Source: Muricauda sp. SCSIO 64092
GTDB taxonomy: Bacteria > Bacteroidota > Bacteroidia > Flavobacteriales > Flavobacteriaceae
Direction: 5' to 3'
DNA: 64,000 nt
NCBI RefSeq assembly: GCF_023016285.1
Contig: NZ_CP095413.1
Coordinates: forward strand, 3,427,001-3,491,000
Both the position numbers and the translations under genes were made by a program. The notes below the pieces were generated by a model that was not told where the DNA came from, searched no databases, and worked only from the letters and a program-made list of their open reading frames with translations. The first letter of the stretch is position 1. Each line of letters begins with the position of its first letter. Below are positions 36,297 through 45,600 of this stretch, piece after piece.

Positions 36297-37019
36297 ATGT
36301 CTGAACACCATTATTTCAAATTTTCCTTGGAACTATTGTTGGTCCCCCTTTTTGCGGTATTGGCCATATGGTCCGTTTTTTGGTTTGAAGTCAATTTTTC
36401 CATCAGTTTTAATTCCTATGGCCTATTTCCAAGAAGTCTTTCGGGGCTTAGGGGCATAATCCTAAGTCCATTCATCCATGGCTCTTTGGGCCATTTATAT
36501 AACAATACCATTCCACTGGCTATCCTGACTTTGGCCCTGTTCTATTTTTATAGACAAAAAGCCTGGAAGATTCTTTTGTGGGGATGGTTTATTTCGGGCG
36601 CTTTAACTTGGTTGGTGGGAAGGGAGAGTTATCACATTGGTGCAAGTGGAATCATCTACATGTTGGCCAGTTTTATCTTCTTTAAGGGAATTTTTGAAAA
36701 ACACTTTCGGTTGATAGCGCTTTCATTGACCGTGGTTTTTATCTATGGAAGTATGCTGTGGTATATTTTTCCCATTGAGGATGGAATCTCTTGGGAAGGC
36801 CATCTATCAGGGTTTTTAGCGGGTCTTTTTTTGGCAAGAACCATTAAGGTGGACATTCCCGTTCCTAAAAAGTATGAGTGGGAAAATGAGGATTATGACG
36901 AAACGGAAGATGAGTTCCTAAAACATTTTGATGAAAATGGAAATTTTATGGAACGTCCAAAATCCGAGGAAGGGGATACCGAAATCATTTATCACTTTAA
37001 AAAAACCAAGGAAGACTAG
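36297..37019 (+). CDS. Rhomboid family intramembrane serine protease
   Basis: A 240-residue membrane protease with six or more helices. The catalytic serine is in GASGIIYM at about residue 117, the histidine in EGHLSGFLAG at about 169, and an HGSLGHLYNN segment provides the oxyanion-side residues. A charged cytoplasmic tail of about 55 residues follows. It cleaves membrane proteins within the bilayer; the substrate is unknown. The start at 36297 follows the hydrophobic pattern; earlier codons lie in a promoter-like stretch (TTTG at 36250-36253 and CGTATTTG at 36273-36280, 19 bases apart). Its stop overlaps the rlmB stop. Confidence 0.92.
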   Translation: MSEHHYFKFSLELLLVPLFAVLAIWSVFWFEVNFSISFNSYGLFPRSLSGLRGIILSPFIHGSLGHLYNNTIPLAILTLALFYFYRQKAWKILLWGWFISGALTWLVGRESYHIGASGIIYMLASFIFFKGIFEKHFRLIALSLTVVFIYGSMLWYIFPIEDGISWEGHLSGFLAGLFLARTIKVDIPVPKKYEWENEDYDETEDEFLKHFDENGNFMERPKSEEGDTEIIYHFKKTKED

Positions 37020-37753
37020 CCAAGACGCTGCCTAAAGACCTCATAAAGAATAGCACCACAAGCAACTGAAACGTTCAAAGAACCAATTTTTCCTGCTATG
37101 GGAAGCTTGGCCTTATGGTCCACAAGTTTTAGTATGGAGTCGGAAATACCCTTGTCCTCTGCACCCATGATTATCGCACAACCGGATTTCAGGTTGGTTT
37201 GAAATATGGTATCGTCCCCCTTTTCCGTTGCTGCAACAATAGCTATGTTGGAAGCCTGTAAGTAGTAGATGGCATCCTTAAGGTGGTCCACTTTTGCGAT
37301 GGGAATATTAAAAACGGCGCCAGCCGAAGTTTTTATGGTATCACTGGTTATCGGTGCAGAGCCTGTCTTGGGAACAATAATGGCATCCACACCGGTACAC
37401 TCTGCCGTACGGATAATGGCACCAAAGTTTCGTACATCGGTTACTTGATCAAGCAGTAAAAATAGCGGCACGCTGTCCCGTTCCAAAATCTCCTCGACCA
37501 ATGATTCAAAATCTTGGAAATCCACGGGTGAAATTAGGGCAACGGCACCTTGGTGATTATTTTGAGTGAGTTTGTTGAGCTTTTCTATGGGAACATAGGA
37601 TGTGGCTATTTTATTCTTTCGGAGTATAAACTCCAACTCTTTGAACAATTCGCCCGAAAGGCCTTTTTGCAAATAGACTTTGTCAACATGCTTTTTGGCT
37701 TGAATTGCCTCAATTATGGCCCGGAGGCCAAAAATATGATCTCTTGACTTCAT
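37016..37753 (-). CDS. rlmB: 23S rRNA (guanosine-2'-O-)-methyltransferase RlmB
   Basis: A 245-residue SPOUT-class methyltransferase. An N-terminal substrate-binding domain (residues 1-75, FGLRAIIEAI) is followed by the knot-forming domain with NFGAIIRTAECTGVDAI, IMGAEDKGIS and LPIAGKIGSLNVSVA. RlmB methylates a guanosine in the 50S peptidyl-transferase region. The close relative TrmH acts on tRNA; the N-terminal domain favours RlmB. It is monocistronic and converges on the rhomboid gene. Confidence 0.95.
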   Translation of the reverse strand: MKSRDHIFGLRAIIEAIQAKKHVDKVYLQKGLSGELFKELEFILRKNKIATSYVPIEKLNKLTQNNHQGAVALISPVDFQDFESLVEEILERDSVPLFLLLDQVTDVRNFGAIIRTAECTGVDAIIVPKTGSAPITSDTIKTSAGAVFNIPIAKVDHLKDAIYYLQASNIAIVAATEKGDDTIFQTNLKSGCAIIMGAEDKGISDSILKLVDHKAKLPIAGKIGSLNVSVACGAILYEVFRQRLG

Positions 37754-37774
37754 AGTGGGCTAAGATATTGGATT

Positions 37775-37806
37775 CTTGGCACAGAATAGGGTATTTCCAA
37801 TATTTG
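37775..37806 (+). promoter_or_regulatory. Putative promoter of the secreted protein gene at 37844
   Basis: CTTG at 37775-37778 and AATATTTG at 37799-37806 (7 of 8 to TAnnTTTG) are 20 bases apart, giving a leader of about 35 bases. Confidence 0.4.
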
Positions 37807-37843
37807 TGATATTTTTAAATAGTAGTAAAACACTTTTCTCGGT

Positions 37844-38581
37844 ATGGATTCAAAACTAATTTTAACAGCTATTTTCAGCATGGGATGTCACTGCCTGTTT
37901 TCCCAAATTCCGGCAAACTACAATGCGGACAATGAATCTTTTGGAATGCAACCCATGTTGCAATATGCTTTTCAGCAAATGGCCAGCAGACAGTTAAAGG
38001 ATGGCGATGACAGGTCTATAAAAGGTTCTCGGTTTCTCAACAGAAACTTTGATATTGGGACCATCTATAGCAAAGATGGGGTGGAAGGGCAGGCCTATAT
38101 GCGTTATGATGCCTATAGCGATGAGGTTCAACTTAAAATAGACGATACGGATTCCACTAGTTTGATTCTTAACAAGGACAAGAATATTTATTGCCTGCTT
38201 AGTGGAAAGAAGATGTTTTTTAAAAGTTACTTCAATAAACGAAATACCGTAACCGAAGGATATCTGTTTCAAATTGCGGAGACCGATAGTTTGGTATTGT
38301 TTGAGCGGAGGATTAAGCGATATAAGGATGGGAAAGCTGCCACGACCTCTTTTGAGTTGCCGGTGGCAAGTAGGTTTGTTAGTGAAAGGGAACTGTATTA
38401 TGAAGATAAGAATGACCAAACCATTCGTTTTCTAAAAACGAACAAAAAGGCAATCGTAGGTCTTTTTGAGGGCAGTACATCCAAGGCATCCAAAATAAAA
38501 GGCTTTATCAATAAAAATCGGTTGGATTTGAACGATCCCAAAAAAGTGGCACAAATATTCTACTATTACAATACCCTGTAG
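37844..38581 (+). CDS. Secreted protein of unknown function
   Basis: A 245-residue exported protein with a short signal peptide ending near CLFSQ. The mature part has no recognised domain: mixed charged strands (QAYMRYDAYSDEVQLKIDD, LCLSG-like KDKNIYCLLSGKK, SELYYEDKN). It lies between rlmB and the Sus-like operon and has its own promoter and terminator. Similar short secreted proteins of flavobacteria have no known job; none is assigned here. Confidence 0.75.
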   Translation: MDSKLILTAIFSMGCHCLFSQIPANYNADNESFGMQPMLQYAFQQMASRQLKDGDDRSIKGSRFLNRNFDIGTIYSKDGVEGQAYMRYDAYSDEVQLKIDDTDSTSLILNKDKNIYCLLSGKKMFFKSYFNKRNTVTEGYLFQIAETDSLVLFERRIKRYKDGKAATTSFELPVASRFVSERELYYEDKNDQTIRFLKTNKKAIVGLFEGSTSKASKIKGFINKNRLDLNDPKKVAQIFYYYNTL

Positions 38582-38623
38582 TATTCCTTCTTATATTGAT
38601 TTCAAAGTAATTTTTTATATAAA

Positions 38624-38652
38624 AAAAAGCACCCATAAACTGGGTGCTTTTT
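38624..38652. terminator. Bidirectional intrinsic terminator
   Basis: AAAAAGCACCCA and TGGGTGCTTTTT form a perfect 12-bp stem with a 5-base loop, flanked by an A-run and a T-run. It serves the secreted-protein gene and, from the other side, the SusC/SusD operon. Confidence 0.92.
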
Positions 38653-38678
38653 AAATAGCATTACTTAATACATTGCCA

Positions 38679-39704
38679 TTATTCGTTGTTGGCCGTAAAT
38701 ATTACCGGCCAATCCTCATTGTTTTCCCGTGTAAGTTCCACTACCCCGCGATCTCCCACGGAGTTTGAAAACTCAATGGTCATTACTGGTCCACTAACAT
38801 CCGTAATGGTATAGGAATAGGTCAATTCCGCATCCTCATCGTCATCGTCCGGGATAACGACTCCGTCCCTAAGATAAACTTCACCATCGGGAACAAGATT
38901 TGTACAGTCCCATTCAATTTCGATGTCATTACCTGTGGCATCCCCTCGGCCCACATAGCAATCCCCAAATTGACCAAAACTCATATCGGAAGATTCGTAG
39001 ACACCTGCAGTGTCCGTTTCGGTCCAGGTAACTGTGCCCGTCGCACTTCCGCTACAAGTAGCATCCGTTCCCGGAGGAGCCGGAACGATTTCGGTGGTAA
39101 CATAGCTGTGTGTTCCCGCCAAGCTTTCCGTTATGGTACATGCAACTACGGGGAAGTACTCAAAAGGTGCGGAAAAGTAAGCACCACCACTAACGGGACC
39201 ACCAACATCATCACTGGTGTAGACCTCACCATTGCTCAAGGTCAAGGTCAATTGAAACTCAAAACGGTCTTTTCCTATGACCAGGGACTCAGTGATTCCC
39301 GTGGTAGCAATCAACTCGTCGGCAGTGTAGGAAATGGTGGTTACGGGTAAGCCCCTTTCCCCATTGGTAAAGTCACTGGCCGAAAGCGTCTGTAGGGAGA
39401 CCAAATCGGTGGACATGCTTGGGCCATTGTCTGAGTTATCATCAAAAGCGACAAACACTTCCACGGTTTGCAATAAATCACCTCCCTCTACATCCTGTGC
39501 TTCCAGGAGCACACTGTAGGAGGCGTCATCATCGAAGGCATCGGTCTCGTCATTAAAAATCAGATTATTGGTCTCATCACGTGTTCTTAGGACGGCTCCA
39601 CTACCTACATCCTCTAATATAATATCTACGATCTTATCCTCAGTCTCACAAGATATTCCGATTACAAGACCTAGAAGTAGAATTTTATTTAAATATGTTT
39701 TCAT
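38679..39704 (-). CDS. Surface lipoprotein of a SusC/SusD operon
   Basis: A 341-residue lipoprotein with lipobox IGISC (Cys19). The mature part is acidic and beta-rich with repeated Ig-like strands (DASYSVLLEAQDVEGGD, ELTYSYTITDVSGP) and four spaced cysteines that could pair. It is the third gene after susC and susD, the usual place of a SusE-type accessory binding protein. No carbohydrate-binding family is recognised. The terminator at 38624 closes the operon. Confidence 0.75.
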   Translation of the reverse strand: MKTYLNKILLLGLVIGISCETEDKIVDIILEDVGSGAVLRTRDETNNLIFNDETDAFDDDASYSVLLEAQDVEGGDLLQTVEVFVAFDDNSDNGPSMSTDLVSLQTLSASDFTNGERGLPVTTISYTADELIATTGITESLVIGKDRFEFQLTLTLSNGEVYTSDDVGGPVSGGAYFSAPFEYFPVVACTITESLAGTHSYVTTEIVPAPPGTDATCSGSATGTVTWTETDTAGVYESSDMSFGQFGDCYVGRGDATGNDIEIEWDCTNLVPDGEVYLRDGVVIPDDDDEDAELTYSYTITDVSGPVMTIEFSNSVGDRGVVELTRENNEDWPVIFTANNE

Positions 39705-39723
39705 AGTTTCTATTCTTTATTTT

Positions 39724-41436
39724 TTAATTAGCTATTGGGAATGCTGGTGAGCCAGGGTTGTTGTCCCAAAACACTTGAACGGTCTGATCGGCCTTAGGAC
39801 TAACCGAAGAGTTATTGTTCACAAAGTCCCCTGGATAGTTCAACGATCGCACAAAAGCACCTGGTTCAGGCTCTAGATTTGGTTGTAAAGTGGTTGGAAA
39901 GCCTGTTCTCCTGTAAAAGTTGTACCCATCAATACCGTTTCCAAATAGCGAAACAAGAAACTGTTCGGCAAGCAAGTCCCATTTTCCATTATCATCGGCA
40001 GCATCAAAGTCAGTATCCAACTCATCGGAGAACACCGTGATATCTCCGGCAGTAGGGGCCAAGGAACCGTCAAAGTTGGCTGCCCTTGGGCCAAATGAAG
40101 TGGTCTTGGTAATGGACTTGGCAATACCTTCCAACATAAAGGGTTTCCCGGCCGCAGGATTGTCCAACATGGCGATTTCAGCTCTCATGAAGTCGACGGT
40201 GGAGGCAAGGATTATAGGTGTAGCCCCAGCGCCTCCAGCACCGGACCCAACGGACAGACCGGTAAAACTACTGTCATCAAATTTACCACCGGAAGGATAA
40301 ACGCCATAAACGGCCCTTGTGAACCCATCTGGTGGAATACCTGCATTTTGACCGTGGTCACGGCCCCAATATCCATTTTCCAAAAAGCAAAAGGTAAAGC
40401 CACCGTCAGTATAATGCTGTGGCACAGGCTCCAAAGAGCATGCCAGCGTTTCCTCATTTGGTTGGATCTCAGCTCCTGGGACAGCGTTTACCTGCCTGTA
40501 AAAATAGTAGCGGATACGTGGATCTTCACTTTCATTCATATAATTCATTAACCAGTTGGGAAGATAGTCCGCACCACCGGAAGGCACATAATTATCGGCA
40601 TATCTTGGGTGACGTGCATCGGGCTGCACGGAATTGGTCCCCCATTCAAATTGTAAATCTTCGGAAGATTCATCAATAAAATTGCCTTCCGCCACAATGG
40701 CGTTAAAACTGGCAACGGCGTTGGGATCTACCAAGCGGGTCTGCAAGTAAATCTTCATCTTTAAGGTATTGCAGGCTTTGATCCAATCATCCCAATCTCC
40801 ATTATAGTAAAAGTCATTGGCTGGCTCTGTAACGACATCCCTGCCAAAATTGGCTATGGCATCGTCCAAAAGTTGCAAGGCGGCGGCGTAGATACTAGCT
40901 CCTGAATCCAGTCCAGGATTAAGGTTGGGTTGCTCCCCATCTCCTTGAAAAGCTTCACTGTAAGGCACATCCCCAAAGAAATCCACCAAAGTGACCATGG
41001 TAAAGGCTTCTATAAATTGGCCAATGGCAGTATGATGGAAAAGTTCCGATTCCACTGCTTCCGGTTCCATGGCCCTTATATCTGCCAATATACCATTTAC
41101 TTCAAGGCCGCTTGGCAAAGCCTCCTGTGCATCGGCCTGGTAGGCTATGTTCCACTCCAGGTTAAGCTGTGTGGGTGCGTAGTTGGCTATATTTTGATAA
41201 TTACGGCCATTCATATAACTAATCCTTACCAAATCACCACCGTTCCAACCCATCAACTCTGTAAAGGTGGCAAAATCCACTTGGATGGAGTTTAAGAACA
41301 AATCCGCACTTGATTGATCTGGTCTTAAAAAGTTAGGGTTATCGGCAAGGTCCAATTCCGTGGTCTCGCAGGAAGTTAAGAAGAAAACTCCCGTAAGAAC
41401 TGTTAAACCTATATATTTTAATACTTTCTTCATCAT
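39724..41436 (-). CDS. SusD/RagB family nutrient-binding outer membrane lipoprotein
   Basis: A 570-residue lipoprotein with lipobox FFLTSC (Cys24), followed by the SusD-like-2 pattern (SSADLFLNSIQVDFATF, NLEWNIAYQADA, AEIAMLDNP). These proteins sit on top of a SusC transporter and capture the nutrient before it crosses the outer membrane. The ligand, glycan or peptide, cannot be told from the sequence. The start is one of two adjacent ATGs (41436 or 41433). It follows susC by 23 bases. Confidence 0.95.
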   Translation of the reverse strand: MMKKVLKYIGLTVLTGVFFLTSCETTELDLADNPNFLRPDQSSADLFLNSIQVDFATFTELMGWNGGDLVRISYMNGRNYQNIANYAPTQLNLEWNIAYQADAQEALPSGLEVNGILADIRAMEPEAVESELFHHTAIGQFIEAFTMVTLVDFFGDVPYSEAFQGDGEQPNLNPGLDSGASIYAAALQLLDDAIANFGRDVVTEPANDFYYNGDWDDWIKACNTLKMKIYLQTRLVDPNAVASFNAIVAEGNFIDESSEDLQFEWGTNSVQPDARHPRYADNYVPSGGADYLPNWLMNYMNESEDPRIRYYFYRQVNAVPGAEIQPNEETLACSLEPVPQHYTDGGFTFCFLENGYWGRDHGQNAGIPPDGFTRAVYGVYPSGGKFDDSSFTGLSVGSGAGGAGATPIILASTVDFMRAEIAMLDNPAAGKPFMLEGIAKSITKTTSFGPRAANFDGSLAPTAGDITVFSDELDTDFDAADDNGKWDLLAEQFLVSLFGNGIDGYNFYRRTGFPTTLQPNLEPEPGAFVRSLNYPGDFVNNNSSVSPKADQTVQVFWDNNPGSPAFPIAN

Positions 41437-41459
41437 TAATAAAATTTTGCTGTTTTCTA

Positions 41460-44400
41460 TTAAAAGGTAGCTTTTACACTAATTCCATATCGTCTACCAC
41501 TGGGCCCAGCCAAAAAGTCGAAACCTCTACCGTTCCCTACACCCAGACCTGCTTGGTTAGGGTCCCAATTAGTACCGTCTGGTACGTTTATCGCATCAAA
41601 CCATAAGTTTTGTCCTGACAACGTGACTGTAAAGGAGCCGAACGGAGTTTTGTCCAAAAACTTGGAAGGTAGTGAATAGCCCAATGCTACTTCTTGCAGT
41701 CTAATTACGGTACCGTCAAATACCCCAAGTTCATCCGGACCAAAAAGTACATTGTTGAAATAGAAGGTGGAGTTATTGATCTGCACCGTGTTAGGGGTTC
41801 CATCATCTTGCTGAACCCCTGGTAGGATAAAGGTATTGATTCGATCTACAGTGTCAGTGGTCAATCCCCTACCCAATAAGGTGGATACGGTTCTGGAATA
41901 TACATCTCCGCCTTTGGTATAGTTTAACAGGAAAGAAAAGTTGAAACCTTTCCAGGAAAAGTTATTGTTCACGTTAAGGATCCAATCCGGATTGGGATCA
42001 CCAATAACAAATTGGCCTTGCTCTTCCACAAAATCCCCGGCACTATCGACTAAAAATTCGCCTTGATCGTTGGTGGCAATTCGGGTACCTACCAAGGCCC
42101 CTAATTCCTGCCCTTCAATGGCGGCGTTACCTAAGTTAAGACGAGCCCCAGCAAATACGATAAGATCAGTATCCTGGCCTAAATCCGTTACCTTATTATT
42201 ATTGGAGGTGAAATTGGTGTTAACCGACCAATTAACCCCGTCATTTGGACTCCTAAGGATATCAACACCCAAATCCATCTCAAAACCGTCGCCCTCTATT
42301 TTACCCACATTGGTTTGTTGGGAAGTAAATCCAGTGGAAGGATCCAAAGGTCGATCAACGATCAAATCCGTTGTGGTTCTGATATAATAGGATGCATCTA
42401 TGGTAACTCGATTGTTGAATAGTCTTGACTCAACCCCAAGTTCAAATTCTTCAAGTAATTCTGGTTTCAAATCAGGATTTCCCAATCTATTTCCAACGGA
42501 ATTGGTAACGATATCCGATCCATTGTTCTGAAAGAATTGCGTATTGATGTCCAAAACTGAAACCGTAGGAAATCCGGTTGGGAAATTCGCAGAAGTACCA
42601 AACCCTGCCCTCAGTTTCAAATAATTCAACCCATTTTCGCTTTTCAATTCAGGTAATACGGAAGTGGGTATGAAAGATAGACTTGCACTGGGATAAAATG
42701 CCGAACGATTTTCAATATCCAAGTTGGATACCCAGTCGTTTCTGGCGGCCAATGTTACATAAATCCAACGGTCATAGTCAAAATCGGCCTGAGCAAAGAC
42801 ACCTGCAATGTTTCGCTCTTGGAAAAATTGGATTTCATTTTGATTGGCAAAGTTTACATGTCGAAGGACACCAAATACCTGTTGCCCATTACTTGCAACC
42901 CCGTTTCTGTCAAATATTTCCCTACGTGAGGTAAGACCAAGGTTAAAGGTCATTCCTATTTGATCGGAAAGATCGTAATCCCCATTAAGGATAAAGTCAT
43001 GGTTTAAGATGGTGTTGGTATTGTTCCATGTTTGATAAATACCACTGACCAATTCCGCATCTTCCTGGCCCCTACCTCCTCTATTCTGAAAGTTGGTGTT
43101 GTTTTCACTGAAAACATCCAGACCGAACCGATATAGAAGGTTTAAGTTATCATTGAAATTATAGGTAATGGAAGACTGTCCAAATACCCTATTGGTCTGC
43201 TGTCTGAACCCGGCGTTGGCAACTGTCCATAAGGGATGTTGAATACTGTTGTTTTGACGATAATACACACTGGAACCGTCAATTGGGTTTTGAAATGGAA
43301 GACCAATCAAATCCACACTTCTTGGGGTAAAGAAAAGTTCCCCAAAAACCGATGATCCTGTACCAAAGGCCCCATTCCCCTCACTGGCTGCTACCGGAGG
43401 TGTTCTAAAATCAGTATTGGAAAAATTCAAGGTGCCTGCTATCGTAAACTTGTTACTAAGTACGGCTCTACCTCCAATACCTAAAGTGTAGCGTCTTAGA
43501 TTGTTCCCTGGTGTAAATCCTTCATCATTTAAATGGCCCGCATTTGCGTTGTAACTAAACTTGCCATCATCCGATGCCCCCCTAATATTCACGGAGTTGG
43601 AGGTTACTGCACCAACCCTGAAAAACCTTCCTACACTATCATAGGGTCTCCATTCGTAACGTGCTCCCGCAAATTCAGGAAAAGCCTGGGGAATCCCTGT
43701 TGCCGATGAAGCAGTTGAATATGGGTGAGCCAGCGTACCATTCTCATCAAATCCGACATTTGGCCGGGAATCGATACCATTGCCCCAGCCGGCGACTCCG
43801 TCCCTGTTAAAACTTGGGCCCCAGTTACTGAAAAACCAGCCAAAGGCCTGGTCAAAACCGTTACCAAATTCATTCTGATAATCCGGTAAAGAAGCTATCT
43901 CATTAAAGAAAAGGGATGAATTGATGGTTATCTCATTCTTTTTCACGGCACCTGCGGAAGACCCATTTTTAGTGGTAATCAGGATTACCCCGTTCCTACC
44001 CTGCGTTCCATAAAGTGTGGCGGCAGCCAAACCTTTTAGTACGTTTACGCTTTCAATATTGTTGGGGTCTAAATCCAAGAACCGGCTTGAACCTGAATTT
44101 CCGTTTACGAAATCCTGCTCAACATCTCCTGTGGCTGCCCCTGAGGAATTGGTTTCACTGGAAAATGGGACACCGTCCACAATAAAAAGTGGTTGGTTAC
44201 TACCACTAAAGGAACTGAATCCCCTAATAATAATGTTGGTACCGGAACCAGAAAGCCCACTTTGTTGGGTAATGTTCAATCCTGATGCCTTTCCAGTCAA
44301 TACCCTTCCGACATCACCTTCCGGGCGTTGTTCCAATTGGTCACTTCCAACTTCGGAAACGGCATATCCCAAGGCTTGCTTTTCCCTTTTAATACCCTGG

Positions 44401-44726
44401 GCGGTAACAATTACCTCTTCCAGCGCTTGGGCATCTTCCTCCATTTGCACATTGATTACGCTGCCCTGGCCGATTACAATACGTACATCCTTCTCACCCA
44501 CATACGTAAAAAGTAGGGTCTGACCTGTACTTGCAACGATGGTATAGTTACCATCAAAGTCTGTTTGAGTACCCGTAGTAGTACCTTCAATAAGAATGTT
44601 TACACCTGGTAGCGGTATACCATCCTGATCAACAACTGTACCGGTAATCGTCTTGTCTTGTGCAAAAGAAACGTGCACAACAAACGCCAGCAATAGCGTT
44701 AAGATTCCATTTAGTTTTGTTCTCAT
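41460..44726 (-). CDS. SusC/RagA family TonB-linked outer membrane transporter
   Basis: A 1088-residue transporter. After the signal peptide (ending VSFAQ) comes a carboxypeptidase-like domain (residues 24-95, ITGTVVDQDGIPLPGVNI, TDFDGNYTI). The plug domain contains LEEVIVTAQGIKREKQALGY, GLNITQQSGLSGSGTNIIIRGF and PLFIVDGVPF. A 22-strand barrel ends in YGISVKATF. It imports a nutrient captured by SusD using energy from TonB. No sigma/anti-sigma pair or sensor sits beside the operon, so its regulation is not visible here. Confidence 0.97.
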   Translation of the reverse strand: MRTKLNGILTLLLAFVVHVSFAQDKTITGTVVDQDGIPLPGVNILIEGTTTGTQTDFDGNYTIVASTGQTLLFTYVGEKDVRIVIGQGSVINVQMEEDAQALEEVIVTAQGIKREKQALGYAVSEVGSDQLEQRPEGDVGRVLTGKASGLNITQQSGLSGSGTNIIIRGFSSFSGSNQPLFIVDGVPFSSETNSSGAATGDVEQDFVNGNSGSSRFLDLDPNNIESVNVLKGLAAATLYGTQGRNGVILITTKNGSSAGAVKKNEITINSSLFFNEIASLPDYQNEFGNGFDQAFGWFFSNWGPSFNRDGVAGWGNGIDSRPNVGFDENGTLAHPYSTASSATGIPQAFPEFAGARYEWRPYDSVGRFFRVGAVTSNSVNIRGASDDGKFSYNANAGHLNDEGFTPGNNLRRYTLGIGGRAVLSNKFTIAGTLNFSNTDFRTPPVAASEGNGAFGTGSSVFGELFFTPRSVDLIGLPFQNPIDGSSVYYRQNNSIQHPLWTVANAGFRQQTNRVFGQSSITYNFNDNLNLLYRFGLDVFSENNTNFQNRGGRGQEDAELVSGIYQTWNNTNTILNHDFILNGDYDLSDQIGMTFNLGLTSRREIFDRNGVASNGQQVFGVLRHVNFANQNEIQFFQERNIAGVFAQADFDYDRWIYVTLAARNDWVSNLDIENRSAFYPSASLSFIPTSVLPELKSENGLNYLKLRAGFGTSANFPTGFPTVSVLDINTQFFQNNGSDIVTNSVGNRLGNPDLKPELLEEFELGVESRLFNNRVTIDASYYIRTTTDLIVDRPLDPSTGFTSQQTNVGKIEGDGFEMDLGVDILRSPNDGVNWSVNTNFTSNNNKVTDLGQDTDLIVFAGARLNLGNAAIEGQELGALVGTRIATNDQGEFLVDSAGDFVEEQGQFVIGDPNPDWILNVNNNFSWKGFNFSFLLNYTKGGDVYSRTVSTLLGRGLTTDTVDRINTFILPGVQQDDGTPNTVQINNSTFYFNNVLFGPDELGVFDGTVIRLQEVALGYSLPSKFLDKTPFGSFTVTLSGQNLWFDAINVPDGTNWDPNQAGLGVGNGRGFDFLAGPSGRRYGISVKATF

Positions 44727-45557
44727 TTTGTAATTATTTGAATTAGCTAGCCGCTAAAATCACAAATAAATGTTAATAAAACAAACTAAAATTCCCAAAA
44801 ACTATAAAAATCCAACTTTATTGAATTTTTGTTAAAATATATTTGACCAATTATTTTTATGGGAATAATTCAATGTTTTTTTATAGAAATTGGAAATTAC
44901 TTCTTAAAATCACGGATAACGATCGCACCTAAAAAACTTATTTTTTTGTTAAACAATTGACATTTGCAGTGTTAATATTTTAACATCTATTTCCGGGGCT
45001 TTCCGTGGATTTAAAACTCAACGAATAGGGGAATACCAACCATGGAAATAGTTTGCGTGCAAATCCAATTTCCCCAAGTGGTTTACATGCTTTTTTCTTT
45101 TGGGGCATTACCGGTTTTATAAGACCCGTTGGTCCAGGAATTGGGGTGCTGGATTTTTATTTTGGAGATAAAGTTTCGATTCCCAAACTGGCCAAAAGAT
45201 TGTATGGAAAAAGCACGGTAATTCATTACCAATATAAAGGACCACTTTTACAAAATGGCACCCAATGAAAAAAAAGAAGAAGGGACCATATTGTTCGGAG
45301 TGGTGAATATGACCAATGGATGACCGTTTGATATCATTCTTAACGGAAAAGGGGCTACGGTCAAAAAACCATTTGGGGGAGTAGGTTGTCCTATGATTTA
45401 TACATCAACTTTTTGGAATTTTAAGGCGCATCCTAAAAAGTGGACATTTTTCTGCGTTGATGCTTGTGGTGTGGGAACGGCAAATCCAGGTAAAAGACGC
45501 CTGGAACCACGGAAAAGTGTTAAAGTTGTTCGTCCGAGGCAACGGAAGGGTTTATTT
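44727..45557. other. Gene-poor region between the Sus operon and the fasciclin gene, with possible gene remnants
   Basis: The first 270 bases are very AT-rich and should hold the susC promoter on the minus strand (TTTATTTG, 7 of 8, about 35 bases before the start). From about 45030 to 45540 composition becomes coding-like. The frame 45053-45268 could encode FFFWGITGFIRPVGPGIG and LAKRLYGKSTVIHYQYKGPL, but it has only a TTG start and stops early. Other frames carry short coding-like pieces (RSGEYDQWMTV at about 45295). This looks like a decayed gene with several frame changes; its family was not recognised. Confidence 0.35.
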
Positions 45558-45575
45558 TAACTCTAATAAGAGTTA
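45558..45575 (+). promoter_or_regulatory. Perfect hairpin before the fasciclin gene
   Basis: TAACTCT-AATA-AGAGTTA is a perfect 7-bp inverted repeat, 25 bases before the start codon. With no T-run after it, it is more like a leader hairpin or operator than a terminator. Confidence 0.35.
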
Positions 45576-45600
45576 GATGTAACCATTTCAAAATACTATT

